The notes under the pieces were generated by a model. The model was not told the DNA's origin. It saw only the letters and a list, made by a program, of their open reading frames with translations, and ran no database searches. Positions 63,664-64,000 of a stretch of 64,000 nt of DNA are shown here, piece by piece (the first letter of the stretch is position 1; every line of letters starts with the position of its first letter). Position numbers and translations under genes: made by a program. Source of the stretch: a bacterium (GTDB lineage Bacteria; Hinthialibacterota; Hinthialibacteria; Hinthialibacterales; Hinthialibacteraceae). The stretch covers positions 1 to 64,000 of the forward strand of contig WGLV01000059.1 of the NCBI GenBank assembly GCA_016125385.1. Reading direction: 5' to 3'.

Positions 63664-64000
63664 TTAATACAGCATCCAGCCTTTGACACCCACCGAAGTG
63701 CCTTCAAATACCGGATTCTTGAAGATACCTTGCGAAAGCGAACCGTCTTCGTGCGATGTGACCGCGATACCGACGTAGATCGGATCGGTCATCACGACGT
63801 TGTGTTCGAACTGGTAATGCTCTTCCCCTTCGTACACAAACCACTGAATGAACGCATCGCCTTCACGGGACAGAATGATCGTTCCACCCGGCGTATAAAC
63901 GTCGAGACCGGGTTTATTCACGCCGGCCGCGGCCGGATTGTACTGATCGTTCCAGTCAATCGGCTGCAGGATGGATGAGGCTTCATCCCAATTGGCGCCG
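63664..64000 (-). CDS. 3' end of a secreted concanavalin-like domain protein (cut by window edge)
   Basis: The reading frame is open from its stop at 63664 through to the window edge without a start codon that must be used, so this is a C-terminal fragment of at least 112 residues. FIQWFVYEGEEHYQFEHNVV and DPIYVGIAVTSHEDGSLSQG resemble the closing part of LamG/DUF1349-type jelly-roll domains (YVGLAVTSH-x-DG pattern). The rest of the protein and its function cannot be seen. A GTG at 63921 is in frame but is unlikely to be the real start, because coding-like sequence continues upstream. Confidence 0.7.
   Translation of the reverse strand, partial: GANWDEASSILQPIDWNDQYNPAAAGVNKPGLDVYTPGGTIILSREGDAFIQWFVYEGEEHYQFEHNVVMTDPIYVGIAVTSHEDGSLSQGIFKNPVFEGTSVGVKGWMLY

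Overview
The window reads as one contiguous, gene-dense stretch of a Gram-negative chromosome. GC content is roughly 55 percent in coding regions, and the few intergenic gaps are clearly AT-richer. Shine-Dalgarno sites of the GGAG type are frequent, and many genes overlap by 4 bases (ATGA), so operons are tightly coupled. Twin-arginine signals on Gfo/Idh/MocA oxidoreductases, sulfatases, a pectin-lyase cluster, secreted DUF1593 protein and a Flp pilin with the GPTAVEY processing site all suggest an uncultivated Planctomycetota-like or Hydrogenedentota/Sumerlaeota-like heterotroph. No rRNA or marker gene fixes the phylum, so this placement is inference. No tRNA, rRNA, CRISPR array, insertion sequence or phage gene was seen.

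Layout. 0-2 kb: the first codons of a leftward gene, then a leftward pair (membrane protein plus DUF2089 regulator) and a doubtful small membrane protein. 2-7 kb: clpB with a strong terminator, a sulfotransferase-like gene, and a phosphomannomutase/phosphoglucomutase. 7.4-9.3 kb: two tandem, apparently paralogous coiled-coil proteins of unknown function. 9.3-10 kb: a gene-free stretch with a good sigma70-type promoter followed by five hairpins and a T-run, a candidate structured non-coding RNA. 10-11.4 kb: a nitronate monooxygenase-family protein. 11.5-20.6 kb, leftward: a PAS hybrid kinase, a beta-propeller hybrid kinase with HPt, and an unknown membrane-anchored protein.

20.8-31.4 kb, leftward: a Gfo/Idh oxidoreductase, then a complete Wsp-like chemosensory operon (MCP, CheW, CheR-TPR, CheW, hybrid CheA, CheB). 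Its terminal response regulator keeps a WspR-type receiver but carries a PPM/SpoIIE-type phosphatase in place of a GGDEF domain. 31.6-36.6 kb: a sulfatase, a GH43-like propeller protein, a receiver-GGDEF diguanylate cyclase and 4-alpha-glucanotransferase.

36.9-48 kb: a polysaccharide (pectin/rhamnogalacturonan-like) catabolic cluster. It holds an acetyl esterase, a DUF1593 protein, a PL11-type rhamnogalacturonan lyase, a second sulfatase, a BASS-type transporter, a ChbG-type deacetylase, a 2-keto-3-deoxygluconate-type kinase, a galactonate-dehydratase-like enzyme and a Gfo/Idh oxidoreductase. A dehydratase followed by a keto-deoxy sugar kinase is what a De Ley-Doudoroff-like route would need.

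48.3-60.7 kb, leftward: a Tad/Flp pilus locus, read from flp: prepilin peptidase, TadE, CpaB, secretin, TadZ, TadA, TadB, TadC, OmpA lipoprotein, AAA ATPase, TadG-like protein, and last a translationally coupled caspase-like (clan CD) peptidase. 61.2-64 kb, leftward: a secreted repeat protein whose C-terminal half looks like three emfourin-type inhibitor domains, and the 3' end of a secreted concanavalin-like protein cut by the window edge.
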